Shown: piece by piece, positions 39,170 to 49,863 of the stretch | Layout: the number at the start of each line of letters is the position of its first letter | Position numbering within the stretch: position 1 is the stretch's first letter | Assembly: GCA_024703855.1 (NCBI GenBank) | Contig: CP087965.1 | Location: 4,890,001 to 4,954,000, forward strand | Direction: 5' to 3' | DNA length: 64,000 nt | Origin: Polaromonas sp. P2-4 | Lineage (GTDB): Bacteria > Pseudomonadota > Gammaproteobacteria > Burkholderiales > Burkholderiaceae_C | Translations under genes and position numbers: made by a program | Notes under the pieces: model-generated | The model's database searches: none | What the model saw: only the letters and a program-made list of their open reading frames with translations | Told to the model about the DNA's origin: nothing

Positions 39170-40294
39170 GTGCGGAACTTAGGCTTGGGGCTGTCTTTAC
39201 TCGACTCCTTCTATGCCTTCCCCATCTACCGCTCCCCGCGCCGTCATACCTCTCACCGCCCCAGCAGGCCAAAACGCGCCGTGGCTGAGCTTTTGCCCCT
39301 GGGTCTGGTGGCCGCCTTGATGCTGTGGCTGGCGCGGTGGCCGGTCTTGTCCGGCACGGGCCTGTCGGCGCTGACACTGGCCATTGGGTTTGGCATGCTG
39401 GCCGGGAATCTGTTGCCCAAGCGCTGGCTGCTGCCGCTGGCCCCGGGTGCGGGCCTGGCGCGCCAGCACCTGCTGCGGCTGGGCGTGGCCTTGTATGGTT
39501 TGCGGCTGACCTTTGGTGCTGTTGTGGCACTTGGGAGCGCAGGCGTGGTGGTGCCGCTGCTGATGCTGGCGGGCACTTTGCTGGTGGGTCTTTGGCTCGG
39601 CACCAAGCTGCTGGGGCTGAGCTGGCGCGAGGCCCTGGTGATCAGTGCGGGCAGCGCGGTCTGCAGCGCGGCCGCGGCCATTGCGGTGGCCTCGGTGCTG
39701 CGCAGCGACGAGCGCCACACCGCGATGGCGGTGGCCACGGTGGTGCTGTTTGGCACGCTGGGCATGTTTTTGTACCCGGCTTTGTATGAATTGGCGGTGC
39801 AGCAGTGGCAGTGGCCCGTCAGTGCGCGCCTGTTTGGCATCTTCACCGGCGCTACCTTGCATGAGGTGGCGCAGGTGATTGCGTCCGGTCAAATGGTGAA
39901 CCCGGCAGTGGCCGATGCGGCGGTGGTCGCCAAAATGGTGCGGGTGCTCGCGCTGGCACCCTTGCTGCTGCTGATTGCCTTGTGGCCGCGGGGCAGCAGC
40001 AAGCCCAAAGGATCGGCAGGGCGCGCACGCTCGCTGCTGAAGTCCGTGCCCTGGTTTGCGCTGGGCTTCATTGCCGTTATGGCGCTGCACTCTGCGGGCT
40101 GGGTGCCGGCCGACTGGAAGCCTGCCTTGATCACCTTTGACGACTGGCTGCTGGCCTCTGCCATGCTGGCGATTGGGCTGCAAACCCGCCTGGGCGACTT
40201 GCTGCATGCGGGGCGCCGCCCCATGGTGCTGGCCGGTTTGCTGTTTGTTTTTCTCGTCAGCGCCGGTGCGCTTCTGTGCTGGGCGGCGGCGTGA
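39170..40294 (+). CDS. PSE-family (YeiH/UPF0324) putative sulfate/sulfite exporter
   Basis: Intact, about 374 residues, GTG start assigned to 39170 but uncertain by up to about 30 codons. Ten or so hydrophobic segments, with family blocks LGVALYGLRLTFGAVVALG, ISAGSAVCSAAAAIAVASVL, GIFTGATLHEVAQVIASG and AMLAIGLQTRLGDLL. This family (PF03601) is named putative sulfate exporter; relatives called SuyZ/CuyZ accompany sulfonate-cleaving enzymes as presumed sulfite exporters. Here it is 56 bp before a PLP-dependent desulfhydrase-like enzyme. Confidence 0.85.
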   Translation: MRNLGLGLSLLDSFYAFPIYRSPRRHTSHRPSRPKRAVAELLPLGLVAALMLWLARWPVLSGTGLSALTLAIGFGMLAGNLLPKRWLLPLAPGAGLARQHLLRLGVALYGLRLTFGAVVALGSAGVVVPLLMLAGTLLVGLWLGTKLLGLSWREALVISAGSAVCSAAAAIAVASVLRSDERHTAMAVATVVLFGTLGMFLYPALYELAVQQWQWPVSARLFGIFTGATLHEVAQVIASGQMVNPAVADAAVVAKMVRVLALAPLLLLIALWPRGSSKPKGSAGRARSLLKSVPWFALGFIAVMALHSAGWVPADWKPALITFDDWLLASAMLAIGLQTRLGDLLHAGRRPMVLAGLLFVFLVSAGALLCWAAA

Positions 40295-40350
40295 AGCGAT
40301 GGCACGTTTCGGTTATGGTTTGTCAGTTTTTACCAATGGAGCATTGAGAC

Positions 40351-41367
40351 ATGGATTTATCCCGCTTTCCCCGCCGCCGTTACACACACGGTGCCACCCC
40401 GCTGGAGTTTCTTCCCAATTTCAGCAAGGCGCTGGGGGGACCCAAAGTCTGGATCAAGCGCGACGACATGCTGGGCCTGACACCGGGCGGCAACAAGACG
40501 CGCAAACTCGAATTCCTTGTCGCCGACGCACTGGCGCAGGGCGCCGACACGCTGATCACCTGTGGCGCACCGCAGTCCAACCACTGCCGCGCCACGCTCA
40601 GCGCCTCCATCAAGGAAGGCATGAAATGCCGTTTTGTGATTGAAGAGCGCGTGCCGAACAGTTACAAGCCAGACGCCAGCGGCAACAACTTTCTCTTTCG
40701 CCTGATGGGTGTGGAAGCGATCACCGTGGTGCCTGCGGGCAGCAACATGCTCGAAGCCATGCAAAAGGTCGCGGCAGACCTGGCCAAAGAAGGTCGCAAG
40801 GGCTATATCGTGCCGGGCGGTGGTTCCAACGCGATTGGCGGACTGGGTTATGTGGCCTGCGCACAAGAGCTGCAACAGCAGTTTTTTGAGCAGGGCGTGC
40901 AGATCGACAAGATTGTGGTCGGCTCGGGCAGCTCCGGCACGCACGGCGGCCTGCTGGCGGGTTTTATGGGCAACCACATCAACATTCCCCTCGTCGGCAT
41001 TGGCGTGAGCCGCGATCCGGCCGACCAGGACCCGCTGGTGCACAAAGAAGCGCAGGCCGTGGCCGATTTGCTGGGTCTGAACATGACGATTCCGCGCGAA
41101 GCGGTGCTGAGTTTTGGTGACTGGTGGCGGCCCAAGTATTCGGTGCCGAATCAGGCCATGGTGGAGGCCGTGCAAATGCTGGCCCGCACCGAGGCGATTT
41201 TGCTGGACCCGGTCTACACCGGAAAAATCATGGCGGGCCTGATCGGCCTGGCGCGCAAGGGCTACTTCAAGCGTGATGAAAACGTGCTGTTCATCCACAC
41301 CGGTGGCGCGCCGTCTTTGCACGCCTACGAGGCCGAAGTGCTGGGCTTGACCGAGCTGACGGCCTGA
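40351..41367 (+). CDS. dcyD: D-cysteine desulfhydrase / L-cysteate sulfo-lyase-like PLP enzyme
   Basis: Intact, 338 residues. The ACC deaminase/D-cysteine desulfhydrase fold shows FPRRRYTHGATPLEFLPNFS, the PLP-lysine region GGNKTRKLEFLVADAL near residue 51, CGAPQSNHCRATLSAS, and the phosphate-binding GSGSSGTHGGLLAGF. Homologs split D-cysteine to pyruvate, H2S and ammonia, or L-cysteate to pyruvate, sulfite and ammonia (CuyA). The PSE exporter and LysR regulator next to it favour a sulfonate substrate, though sequence alone does not decide. Confidence 0.87.
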   Translation: MDLSRFPRRRYTHGATPLEFLPNFSKALGGPKVWIKRDDMLGLTPGGNKTRKLEFLVADALAQGADTLITCGAPQSNHCRATLSASIKEGMKCRFVIEERVPNSYKPDASGNNFLFRLMGVEAITVVPAGSNMLEAMQKVAADLAKEGRKGYIVPGGGSNAIGGLGYVACAQELQQQFFEQGVQIDKIVVGSGSSGTHGGLLAGFMGNHINIPLVGIGVSRDPADQDPLVHKEAQAVADLLGLNMTIPREAVLSFGDWWRPKYSVPNQAMVEAVQMLARTEAILLDPVYTGKIMAGLIGLARKGYFKRDENVLFIHTGGAPSLHAYEAEVLGLTELTA

Positions 41368-41377
41368 CGATTGAGGT

Positions 41378-42086
41378 TCAGGTTTTATTGAGACGCTGTG
41401 CCCGGGAACGGGCCAGCGCCGCTTCAATGACCGCGCGCTTTCGGTCAACCACGGCGGCGTCGGTTTCTAGCCTGGCAGGCAAGCCCGGCGCTTGTTCCAC
41501 AGCTTGAGAAAGCGCCTCTTTTTCGGGTTTTTCAAGCTTTTTAGTGCTCTCGCCCTTATCCTGAGGGTGCTTCAAGCTATGAAATTCATAGCGGGCTCTA
41601 GCCGTGGCCGCCTCTGCCGCAGACCAGGCGCTCCAGCCGGTGCGCTCGCCGGTGACGTTTTCCAGGCTGATGCAATCAACCGGGCACACAGGCACGCACA
41701 ATTCTGCAACCGGTGCAGTAGGGCTCAATCACGGTGTGCATCATCTTGTTGCTGCCCATGATCGCATCGGTCGGGCAGGCCTTGATGCACAGCGTGCAGC
41801 CAATGCACCAGGCTTCGTCAATCACGGCCACCGCGCGCGGGCCTTCAACGCCGTTGGCCGGATTCAGGGGCAGGGCGGGCAGGCCGGTGATGGCTGAAAG
41901 CCGCTGCACACCTTCAGCGCCGCCGGGCGGACACTGGTTGATGGCGGCTTCGCCCGAGGCGATGGATCGTGCGTAAGCCGCGCAGTCGGGGTAGCCGCAG
42001 CGCGTGCACTGGGTTTGCGGCAGCGCGGCGTTGATGCGCTCAAACAGCGCAGGGTCAAAAGGGGGACTGTCGGCGGGAAGATTCAC
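41378..42086 (-). CDS. rnfB: RnfB/RsxB-like iron-sulfur protein, one frame break
   Basis: About 235 residues. The N-terminal four-Cys motif is QTQCTRCGYPDCAAYA (4Fe-4S domain of the RnfB family). Two ferredoxin-type clusters follow: CIGCTLCIKACPTDAI and CTGCELCVPVCPVDCI. The frame breaks at 41705, where a T sits in a CpG (plus strand TTC-T-GCA; coding TGC-A-GAA); removing it restores CTGCELC. The start is a GTG at 42086. The C-terminal tail carries a palindromic repeat copy (SLKHPQDKGEST) and is longer than usual. No other rnf genes are near, so it may donate electrons as a lone ferredoxin. Confidence 0.85.
41541..41592 (+). repeat. Palindromic repeat copy h, in the rnfB 3' region
   Basis: TTAGTGCTCTCGCCC, GAGGGTGCTTCAAGC and CTATGAAATTCATAGC match copy a; the dyad ATGAATTTCAT is perfect. 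The gene runs on the other strand, so the repeat is read antisense to copies a, f and i, giving YEFHSLKHPQDKGEST. Confidence 0.75.
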
Positions 42087-42111
42087 CCGCCTATTGTCCC
42101 GCCTTTGCAAA

Positions 42112-43647
42112 TCACTTGGCGCTTGCTGCCTTCTTGGCAACAGGCTTTTTGACAGCGGCCGTTTTGACAGCAGGTTTGCTGGCTGCGGCCTTGGGCGCAA
42201 CGCTCTTGCGGGCGGGCGTGGCGCTGGCAGCGCGTGCCGTTGGTGCGACTGCCGCCGCTTTGGCCGCCGGTGCTTCGGTTTTCGCCGGTGCCGGTGCAGA
42301 TTCAGGTGCGGTGACCGCTGCAACGGGGCTTGAAGTTGCTATTGTTTTGATAGCTGGTTCCGCCCGTTCCGTGTGGGTCCAAGCCTGATGTTGCTCGAAA
42401 ATAAAGCTTTTGACGGCAGGATAGGTGATGTCGCGCCAGCGGCGGCCGCTGAAGATGCCGTAGTGCCCAGCGCCCTTGACTTCCAGATGTTTCTGGCGCG
42501 CCTTCGGGACGTTGTAGCAAAGGTCGTGGGCGGCTTCGGTCTGGCCAGCCCCTGAAATGTCATCCAGCTCGCCTTCGATGGTGAAGTGGGCCGTGGTCTT
42601 GATGTCCTCGGGGCGCACGCGCTCAAGCTTGCCGTCTACATCCCTGACGTCCCAGGTGCCATGGACCAGCTTGAACTCCTGGAACACGGTTTTGATGGTG
42701 TCCAGGTAGTAATCAGCGTCCATGTCCAGCACCGCGTTGTACTCGTCATAAAACTTGCGGTGGGCTTCGGTGCTGGCGTCATCGCCCTTGATCAGGTCCT
42801 GGAAGTAATCGTAGTGGCTGCTGGCATGGCGGTCCGGGTTCATGGCGACAAAACCGGTGTGCTGCAAAAATCCCGGGTAAACGCGCCGCCCGGCGCCGGG
42901 AAAGTTGCTCGGCACGCGGTAGATCACATTGTTTTCAAACCACTCGTAGCTCTTGTTCATGGCCAGGTTGTTAACGGCTGTCGGCGACTTGCGCGCGTCA
43001 ATTGGCCCGCCCATCATGGTCATGCTCAGGGGGGTCAGCTCGCCGCGTGACGCCATCAGCGAGACGGCGGCCAGCACCGGCACGGTGGGCTGGCAGACAC
43101 TGATGACGTGGCAGTTGCCGTAAATGCCCTGCAGGTGGCGGATGAATTCCTGCACGTAGTTGACGTAATCGTCGAGGTTGAAGGAGCCGTCGGACAGCGG
43201 CACGGTGCGCGCGTTCTTCCAGTCGGTGATGTAGACCTTGTGGTCTTTGAGCATGGTTTTGACGGTGTCGCGCAGCAGGGTGGCGTAGTGGCCCGACAGG
43301 GGCGCCACGATCAGCACGGCCGGCTGGCCCTTGAGCTTGGTCAGCGTCGCCGGGTCGTCGGTAAAACGCTTGAAGCGGCGCAGCTCGCAAAACGGCTTGT
43401 TAATTTCAACCCGTTCGTGAATGGCGACGCTGGTGCCGTCAACATCCACCCTCTGAATGTCAAAAGCCGGTTTTTCGTAGTCTTTGCCCAGGCGGTAAAT
43501 CAGGCTGTAGCCCGCCGCCACGCGCTGGGCAAACGGGTTTTGCCCCACGGGCGACAAAGGGTTGCTGTAGAGCTTTGCAGCGGCTTGCGCAAAATCAACA
43601 AAAGGCTCCATCAGCGTGCGCTGGGATTCATAGACTTGGTACAGCAT
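42112..43647 (-). CDS. phaZ: Intracellular PHB depolymerase PhaZ with histone H1-like C-terminal tail
   Basis: Intact, 511 residues. It starts MLYQVYESQRTLMEPFVDFA. The nucleophile elbow is HVISVCQPTVPVL with Cys instead of Ser, as in Ralstonia PhaZa1, and the catalytic His region is EVKGAGHYGIFSGRRWRDI. Classical family members end near residue 420. Here a repeat-encoded segment (TERAEPAIKTIAT, residues about 421-436) is followed by some 75 residues of low complexity rich in Ala, Lys and Pro (AVKTAAVKKPVAKKAASAK). Such Lys/Ala-rich tails, seen in histone H1 and PhaM, bind DNA. Degrades granule PHB. Confidence 0.9.
   Translation of the reverse strand: MLYQVYESQRTLMEPFVDFAQAAAKLYSNPLSPVGQNPFAQRVAAGYSLIYRLGKDYEKPAFDIQRVDVDGTSVAIHERVEINKPFCELRRFKRFTDDPATLTKLKGQPAVLIVAPLSGHYATLLRDTVKTMLKDHKVYITDWKNARTVPLSDGSFNLDDYVNYVQEFIRHLQGIYGNCHVISVCQPTVPVLAAVSLMASRGELTPLSMTMMGGPIDARKSPTAVNNLAMNKSYEWFENNVIYRVPSNFPGAGRRVYPGFLQHTGFVAMNPDRHASSHYDYFQDLIKGDDASTEAHRKFYDEYNAVLDMDADYYLDTIKTVFQEFKLVHGTWDVRDVDGKLERVRPEDIKTTAHFTIEGELDDISGAGQTEAAHDLCYNVPKARQKHLEVKGAGHYGIFSGRRWRDITYPAVKSFIFEQHQAWTHTERAEPAIKTIATSSPVAAVTAPESAPAPAKTEAPAAKAAAVAPTARAASATPARKSVAPKAAASKPAVKTAAVKKPVAKKAASAK
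42338..42387 (-). repeat. Palindromic repeat copy i, at the phaZ core/tail junction
   Basis: On the coding (minus) strand the copy reads CCCACACGGAACGGGCGGAA then CCAGC and the dyad GCTATCAAAACAATAGC. It is read in the same frame as in pgeF and meaB, giving ERAEPAIKTIA. It lies exactly where the family core normally ends and the extra tail begins. Confidence 0.8.
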
Positions 43648-43857
43648 GGGCGACGCCTTTTTTAACCGTGGGAAATTGAGTATGTTGCAGTGCAATATAA
43701 CAGGCGCTGGGAACATTTTGTCGAGTAGAAACACCAATTCGGGTGGGTTTAAGAAGCCTGCAGTAATTTTGATGTCAGTTTCAAATTTGCGGAGCTTGCA
43801 GACCTGTCAAATCCAGCCAAACCTTGGCTTGCACACCACTTCATAAAAGCACTTAAC

Positions 43858-44774
43858 ATGCAGCGCAGAATTCTCACAGCAGCCGCTCTTGGGCTGGTGA
43901 TGACTCCCACAGGAACGTTCATGACCTCATTTGCCGACGCCGCTTCGCTGACCCAACTTCAGGCCCTGCCCAAAACCGACAGAATGCCGGTGTTTTTCGT
44001 CGGCCATGGCAGCCCCATGAACGCGATTGGCGACAACGAATACCGCCGTAGCTGGCAGGTGCTGGGCGCGGAGTTTGGCACCAAATGGCCCGCGCCCAAG
44101 CTGATTTTGTGCATTTCGGCCCATTGGCTGACCGAGGGCTGGTGGCTGACGGGCATGGCCCAGCCCAAAACCATTCATGACTTTGGTGGCTTTCCGCAGG
44201 AGCTGTTTGACCAGCAATACCCCGCGCCCGGCGCGCCTGCCGCCGCCCGCGAGATCAGCCAAGCCGTCAGGCACGCGCTTCCGCGCCGTTGGGCCTGGAC
44301 ATGAAGGAGTGGGGCCTGGATCACGGCACCTGGTCGGTCCTCAAGCCCATGTTTCCGAAAGCGGATATTCCGGTGCTCCAGCTCAGCATGGACTACAGCC
44401 GTGCGCCCGAGGAACACTATGCGCTGGCGCAGCAGCTCAAGGGCCTGCGTGAGCGCGGTGTGCTGATAGTCGGCAGCGGCAACATCGTGCACAACCTGCG
44501 CCAGACGCAGCGTGGTGCTGCGGCGAACCAGGCGTACGACTGGGCGCTGGAGTTTGACCAGACGATTGGCGGCTACCTGCAGCAGGGCAATCTGGATGCT
44601 TTGCAGGGTTTTCTGAAACTAGGCCAGTTGGCCAAAATGGCCCACCCCACGCACGACCATTATTTGCCCCTGCTGTATGCCGCTGGTGCCGTCGATGCCA
44701 AGGAGCCGCTGCGCTTTTTCAACACCAACTTTCAGGCTGCATCGATTTCGATGCGCTCGGTGGTTTGGGGCTAA
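43858..44774 (+). CDS. DODA-type extradiol aromatic ring-opening dioxygenase (4,5-DOPA dioxygenase, YgiD), one frame break
   Basis: About 306 residues with an unusually hydrophobic N-terminus (LTAAALGLVMTPTGTFMTSF) that could be a signal peptide; an internal ATG (43921) would give a shorter, cytoplasmic form. Class III extradiol motifs: MPVFFVGHGSPMNAIGDNEY with the first His, LCISAHWLTEGWW with the second, and VGSGNIVHNLRQTQ. The frame breaks near 44275 (one base lost net), before GLDMKEWGLDHGTWSVLK. YgiD-type enzymes cleave catechols with zinc or iron. Confidence 0.82.
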
Positions 44775-44803
44775 GCTCGGCGGTTCAACCCAGGCAATCT
44801 GCT

Positions 44804-44856
44804 GCTAATTTGATAGCTGCTTGCGCCCGCTGTCATTGGGCTACAGGCACTTTTCT
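44804..44856 (-). repeat. Palindromic repeat copy j, downstream of the dioxygenase
   Basis: Read on the plus strand it begins GCTAATTTGATAGCTGCTTG, then CGCCCGCTGTCATTGGGCTA and CAGGCACTTTT, the reverse complement arrangement of copy a. It lies intergenically between convergent genes, close to a terminator. Confidence 0.8.
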
Positions 44857-44869
44857 TACAAAAAATCCC

Positions 44870-44906
44870 GGAAATACACCCTGCAATTTTTTAAGGGTGT
44901 ATTTCC
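44870..44906 (-). terminator. Rho-independent terminator of the nucleotidyltransferase gene
   Basis: GGAAATACACCCT and AGGGTGTATTTCC form a perfect 13-bp stem with an 11-nt loop. On the minus strand GGGATTTTTTG follows. The nucleotidyltransferase stop codon lies in the loop, so the hairpin overlaps the end of the coding region. Confidence 0.8.
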
Positions 44907-45471
44907 AGCCAGTCCCAGCGCACCCGGTAGTCCAGTGTCTTTTTCTCAAACACGCGCGGTGATTGCACAGCGGGTTGGGGGCCAGAACCCCTTGGTACAG
45001 CGCGTTCAGCCCGTTCGGTGCATAAAGCTCAATGCCTGAAGGCCCCTGGCTCAAACCGACGCAGGTGCAGCGCACCAGAAAGCGGTCAATGCCTTCGCGC
45101 GAGCTGCGCAAGGCCGGGTAGGGGAAACCGAAATATGCTTCGTACCAGGTGTGGACGCGGGCCTGGTTCTTCGCCTCGATCAGCACGCCGAGGTCGGCAA
45201 AGCAGGCCTGAACCCGCTCGTTGACCCGCGCTTCCGCTGACTCTGAAAGATCGGACGCATCGAAATAGAACAGGTCGTAGTCCTTGATCTGCGCTTCGGG
45301 CGGCCGGCCCGAGCGCAGGTTCCAGACGGTCTGGAACAGGCAGCCCGCGACCAGCCAGGCGTCGGGCAGGTTCAGGTCCGGCAGGCGCTGCAACAGGGCG
45401 CGGTTGTGGCCGTTTTGCAGCGCGTCCTGTACAAATTGTTCCGGCGTCGCCGTGTCAGACCACCTTGGCAA
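44891..45471 (-). CDS. Nucleotidyltransferase family protein (DUF925-like), frame disturbed near the end
   Basis: About 193 residues. Family blocks: LPDAWLVAGCLFQTVWNLRS, IKDYDLFYFDASDLSE (acidic nucleotidyltransferase residues) and LYAPNGLNALYQGVLAPNP. In the last 30 codons two compensating breaks are likely: an A/T inserted in a CpG at 44969 (coding CCGC-T-GTG) and two bases lost in CGCGCG, after which NPRAITARVFEKKTLDYRVR and WDWLEIHP end at a TAA at 44891. The start TTG at 45471 overlaps the aminotransferase stop by 17 bases, suggesting coupling. Function unknown. Confidence 0.75.
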
Positions 45472-46651
45472 TTGACGCGCAGACGTAGTCAATGTTCTTG
45501 CTGTTGAGCGCCGCCACGCACATGCGGCCGGTGTCGGTGCCGTACACGCCAAACTCGTTGCGCAGGCGCACCATCTGGTCTTTGGTCAGGCCCGAGTAGC
45601 TGAACATGCCGATCTGGGTGGTGATGAAGCTCATGTCCTGCTGCACGCCGGCGGCCTTCAGGCCATCGACCAGTTTCTGGCGCATGGCCTTGATGCGCAC
45701 GCGCATCTCGCCCAGCTCCTGTTCCCACAGGGCGCGCAGCTCGGGATTGTTCAGCACCGCAGCGACCACGGCACCGCCATGGATGGGCGGGTTGGAGTAG
45801 TTGGTGCGGATCACGATCTTGAGCTGGCTCAGCACGCGGGCGGCTTCTTCCTTGCTCTCGCACAGCACGCTCAGGGCGCCCAGCGTTCGCCGTAGAGGCT
45901 GAAGCTCTTGGAGAACGAGGTGGAGACAAAGAAGTCCAGGCCCGCAGCCACAAATTTGCCAATGACGGCGCCGTCTTCGGTAATGCCGTGGCCAAAGCCC
46001 TGGTAGGCCATGTCGAGGAAGGCGACGAGGTCTTTGGCCTTGACGGCGGCAATCACCTGGTCCCACTGGGCGGGGGTGATGTCGTAGCCGGTCGGGTTGT
46101 GGCAGCAGGCGTGCAGCACGACAATGGTGCCGGGCGCGGCGGCGTTCAGGCTGGCCAGCATGCCGTCAAAGTTCACGCCGCGTTTGGCCGCGTCATAGTA
46201 GGCGTAGCTGTCGACCGTGAAACCGGCTTCGGTGAACAGGGCGCGGTGGTTTTCCCAGCTCGGGTCGCTGATCAGCACCTTGGCGTTGGGGTTGAGGTGC
46301 CTGAGGAAATCCGCGCCTATCTTCAGGCCACCGGTGCCGCCAATGCCCTGGACGGTGGCAATGCGGCCGGAAGTGACGGGTTCGCTGTCAGCGCCAAACA
46401 CCAGGCCCTTGACGGCCGCGTCATAGGCGGCAATCCCGTCAATCGGCAGGTAACCACGCGGCGAGGGCGTGGCCATCATGGTTTTTTCAGCGGCCTGCAC
46501 GCATTGCAACAAGGGCAGCTTGCCGTTGTCGTCAAAATAAACGCCCACGCCGAGGTTGACTTTGGCCGGGTTGGTGTCGGCATTGAACTGCTCGTTCAGA
46601 CCCAGAATCGGGTCACGCGGGGCCATTTCTGACAGCGGTAAACAAAGACAT
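45455..46651 (-). CDS. tyrB: Aromatic/aspartate aminotransferase (TyrB/AspC type), two frame breaks
   Basis: PLP enzyme, about 398 residues. MSLFTAV-EMAPRDPILGLN is the family N-terminus; the PLP-lysine motif is STSFSKSFSLYGER, with LHACCHNPTGYDITPAQWDQ and the C-terminal IGMFSYSGLTKDQMVRLRNE, where the substrate-binding Arg follows. Breaks: at 46630 a T in a CpG (plus strand TTC-T-GAC; coding GTC-A-GAA), and near 45890 a G lost (GERVG-ALSVLC). The upstream ATG at 46651 is preferred over the internal ATG at 46626 because of the family N-terminus. Followed by the nucleotidyltransferase on the same strand. Confidence 0.9.
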
Positions 46652-46853
46652 GAAAAAATCCTCAGGAAGTAATGAAAGAAAGAATCAACGCAAAAAAGTA
46701 ATCAGCGGGGACAGGTTCGTTTTTTTACCGGGTGTTACTGTTAAGGCAGGCATTCTGGGTGTTTTGGGCTTGCGATTTCAGATTTCATCCGAATGTCGTA
46801 TTCTGTCCGGTTGCCCTTAATTTTAACGGGCTCAGATGCTTGTACGAGGTTGT

Positions 46854-48950
<2,097 letters not shown>

Positions 48951-49078
48951 AGTGCCGCCTCAATCCGGGCTCAAGGTCGGGCTTGAGATTGTGCACCATG
49001 TTGGTGCTTTCAAGAGGGGTCTCTACGGGTTAGCCTGAGGTTTTTAGCCCCGTTTCAGGCAAAATCGCTGCCCGTGCT

Positions 49079-49103
49079 ATACTTGACGAAAACAGTCAAG
49101 AAC
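49079..49103. promoter_or_regulatory. Type-1 IscR-binding site at the isc promoter
   Basis: ATACTTGACGAAAACAGTCA followed by AGAAC matches the known type-1 IscR motif (ATA-YYTGAC-N-AGTCAAG-TAT form) with the inverted TTGAC/GTCAA core. TTGACG inside it can serve as the -35 of the isc promoter. The iscR ATG is 127 bp downstream. Holo-IscR binding here would repress the operon when iron-sulfur supply is sufficient. Confidence 0.65.
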
Positions 49104-49229
49104 AATCAAATAATAAAAAGCCCCCACGATAACCGGTTGACTGGCCTGGGCGGCGGAGGAAGAGTTCCCTGAGGGCCACAAGCTTTTTGGGGTGAAAACG
49201 ATAGTCAAGCCAACTTAAAGGAGCTTGTT

Positions 49230-49765
49230 ATGCGCCTCACAACTAAAGGCCGCTTTGCGGTCACTGCAATGATCGATTTGGGACTGCGCCAGAACAGTGG
49301 CCCCGTCACCCTGGCTGCGATCAGCCAGCGGCAGCAGATTTCCCTGTCATACCTTGAGCAACTGTTCGGCAAACTGCGCCGCCATGAACTGGTGGAGTCC
49401 ACCCGTGGCCCTGGCGGTGGTTACACGCTGGGCCGCAAAGCCTCCGAAATCACCGTGGCTGACATCATCGTGTCGGTGGACGAGCCAATTGACGCGACCC
49501 AGTGTGGTGGCAAGGAAAACTGCCTGAGTGATGGCGGCCGCTGCATGACGCATGAGTTGTGGGCTTCTTTGAACAGCCGCATGGTGGAGTTTCTGGACTC
49601 TGTGACTTTGCAAAAACTGGTCGATGACCAATTGGCCAAAGGCGTGGTAGTTGAGAACACCCCACTCGTGAAAAAGCCATCTTCACCGCGCCTGTGGTCA
49701 AGCCGATTCGCGTGAATGCGCCCAATTCCGTGTTCGCCCTGGGTAACGCGTTTTCCAAGTCCTGA
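49230..49765 (+). CDS. iscR: Iron-sulfur cluster regulator IscR, one frame break
   Basis: Rrf2-family repressor, about 178 residues. Winged helix: MRLTTKGRFAVTAMIDLGLR and ISLSYLEQLFGKLRRHELVE; the three cluster Cys lie in CGGKENCLSDGGRCMTHELW (the ligand pattern C-x5-C-x5-C). The frame breaks near 49675, where one A is lost in an A-run; restored, the protein ends PIRVNAPNSVFALGNAFSKS. It is the first gene of the isc operon, under its own IscR box. Confidence 0.93.
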
Positions 49766-49863
49766 TAAAGGCCTGGACCGGGGTTTCCCGGTTTTGATCT
49801 GATTGCATTGATGTCATTGTTTAATGAGCTGCCAGCCAGCCCGTGAATTAAAGAGCTAGCCAA

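Noticed and set aside
42112..42330. Independent histone H1-like gene at the end of phaZ
   Set aside because: The Ala/Lys-rich stretch is in frame and uninterrupted with phaZ and has no separate start or ribosome-binding site.
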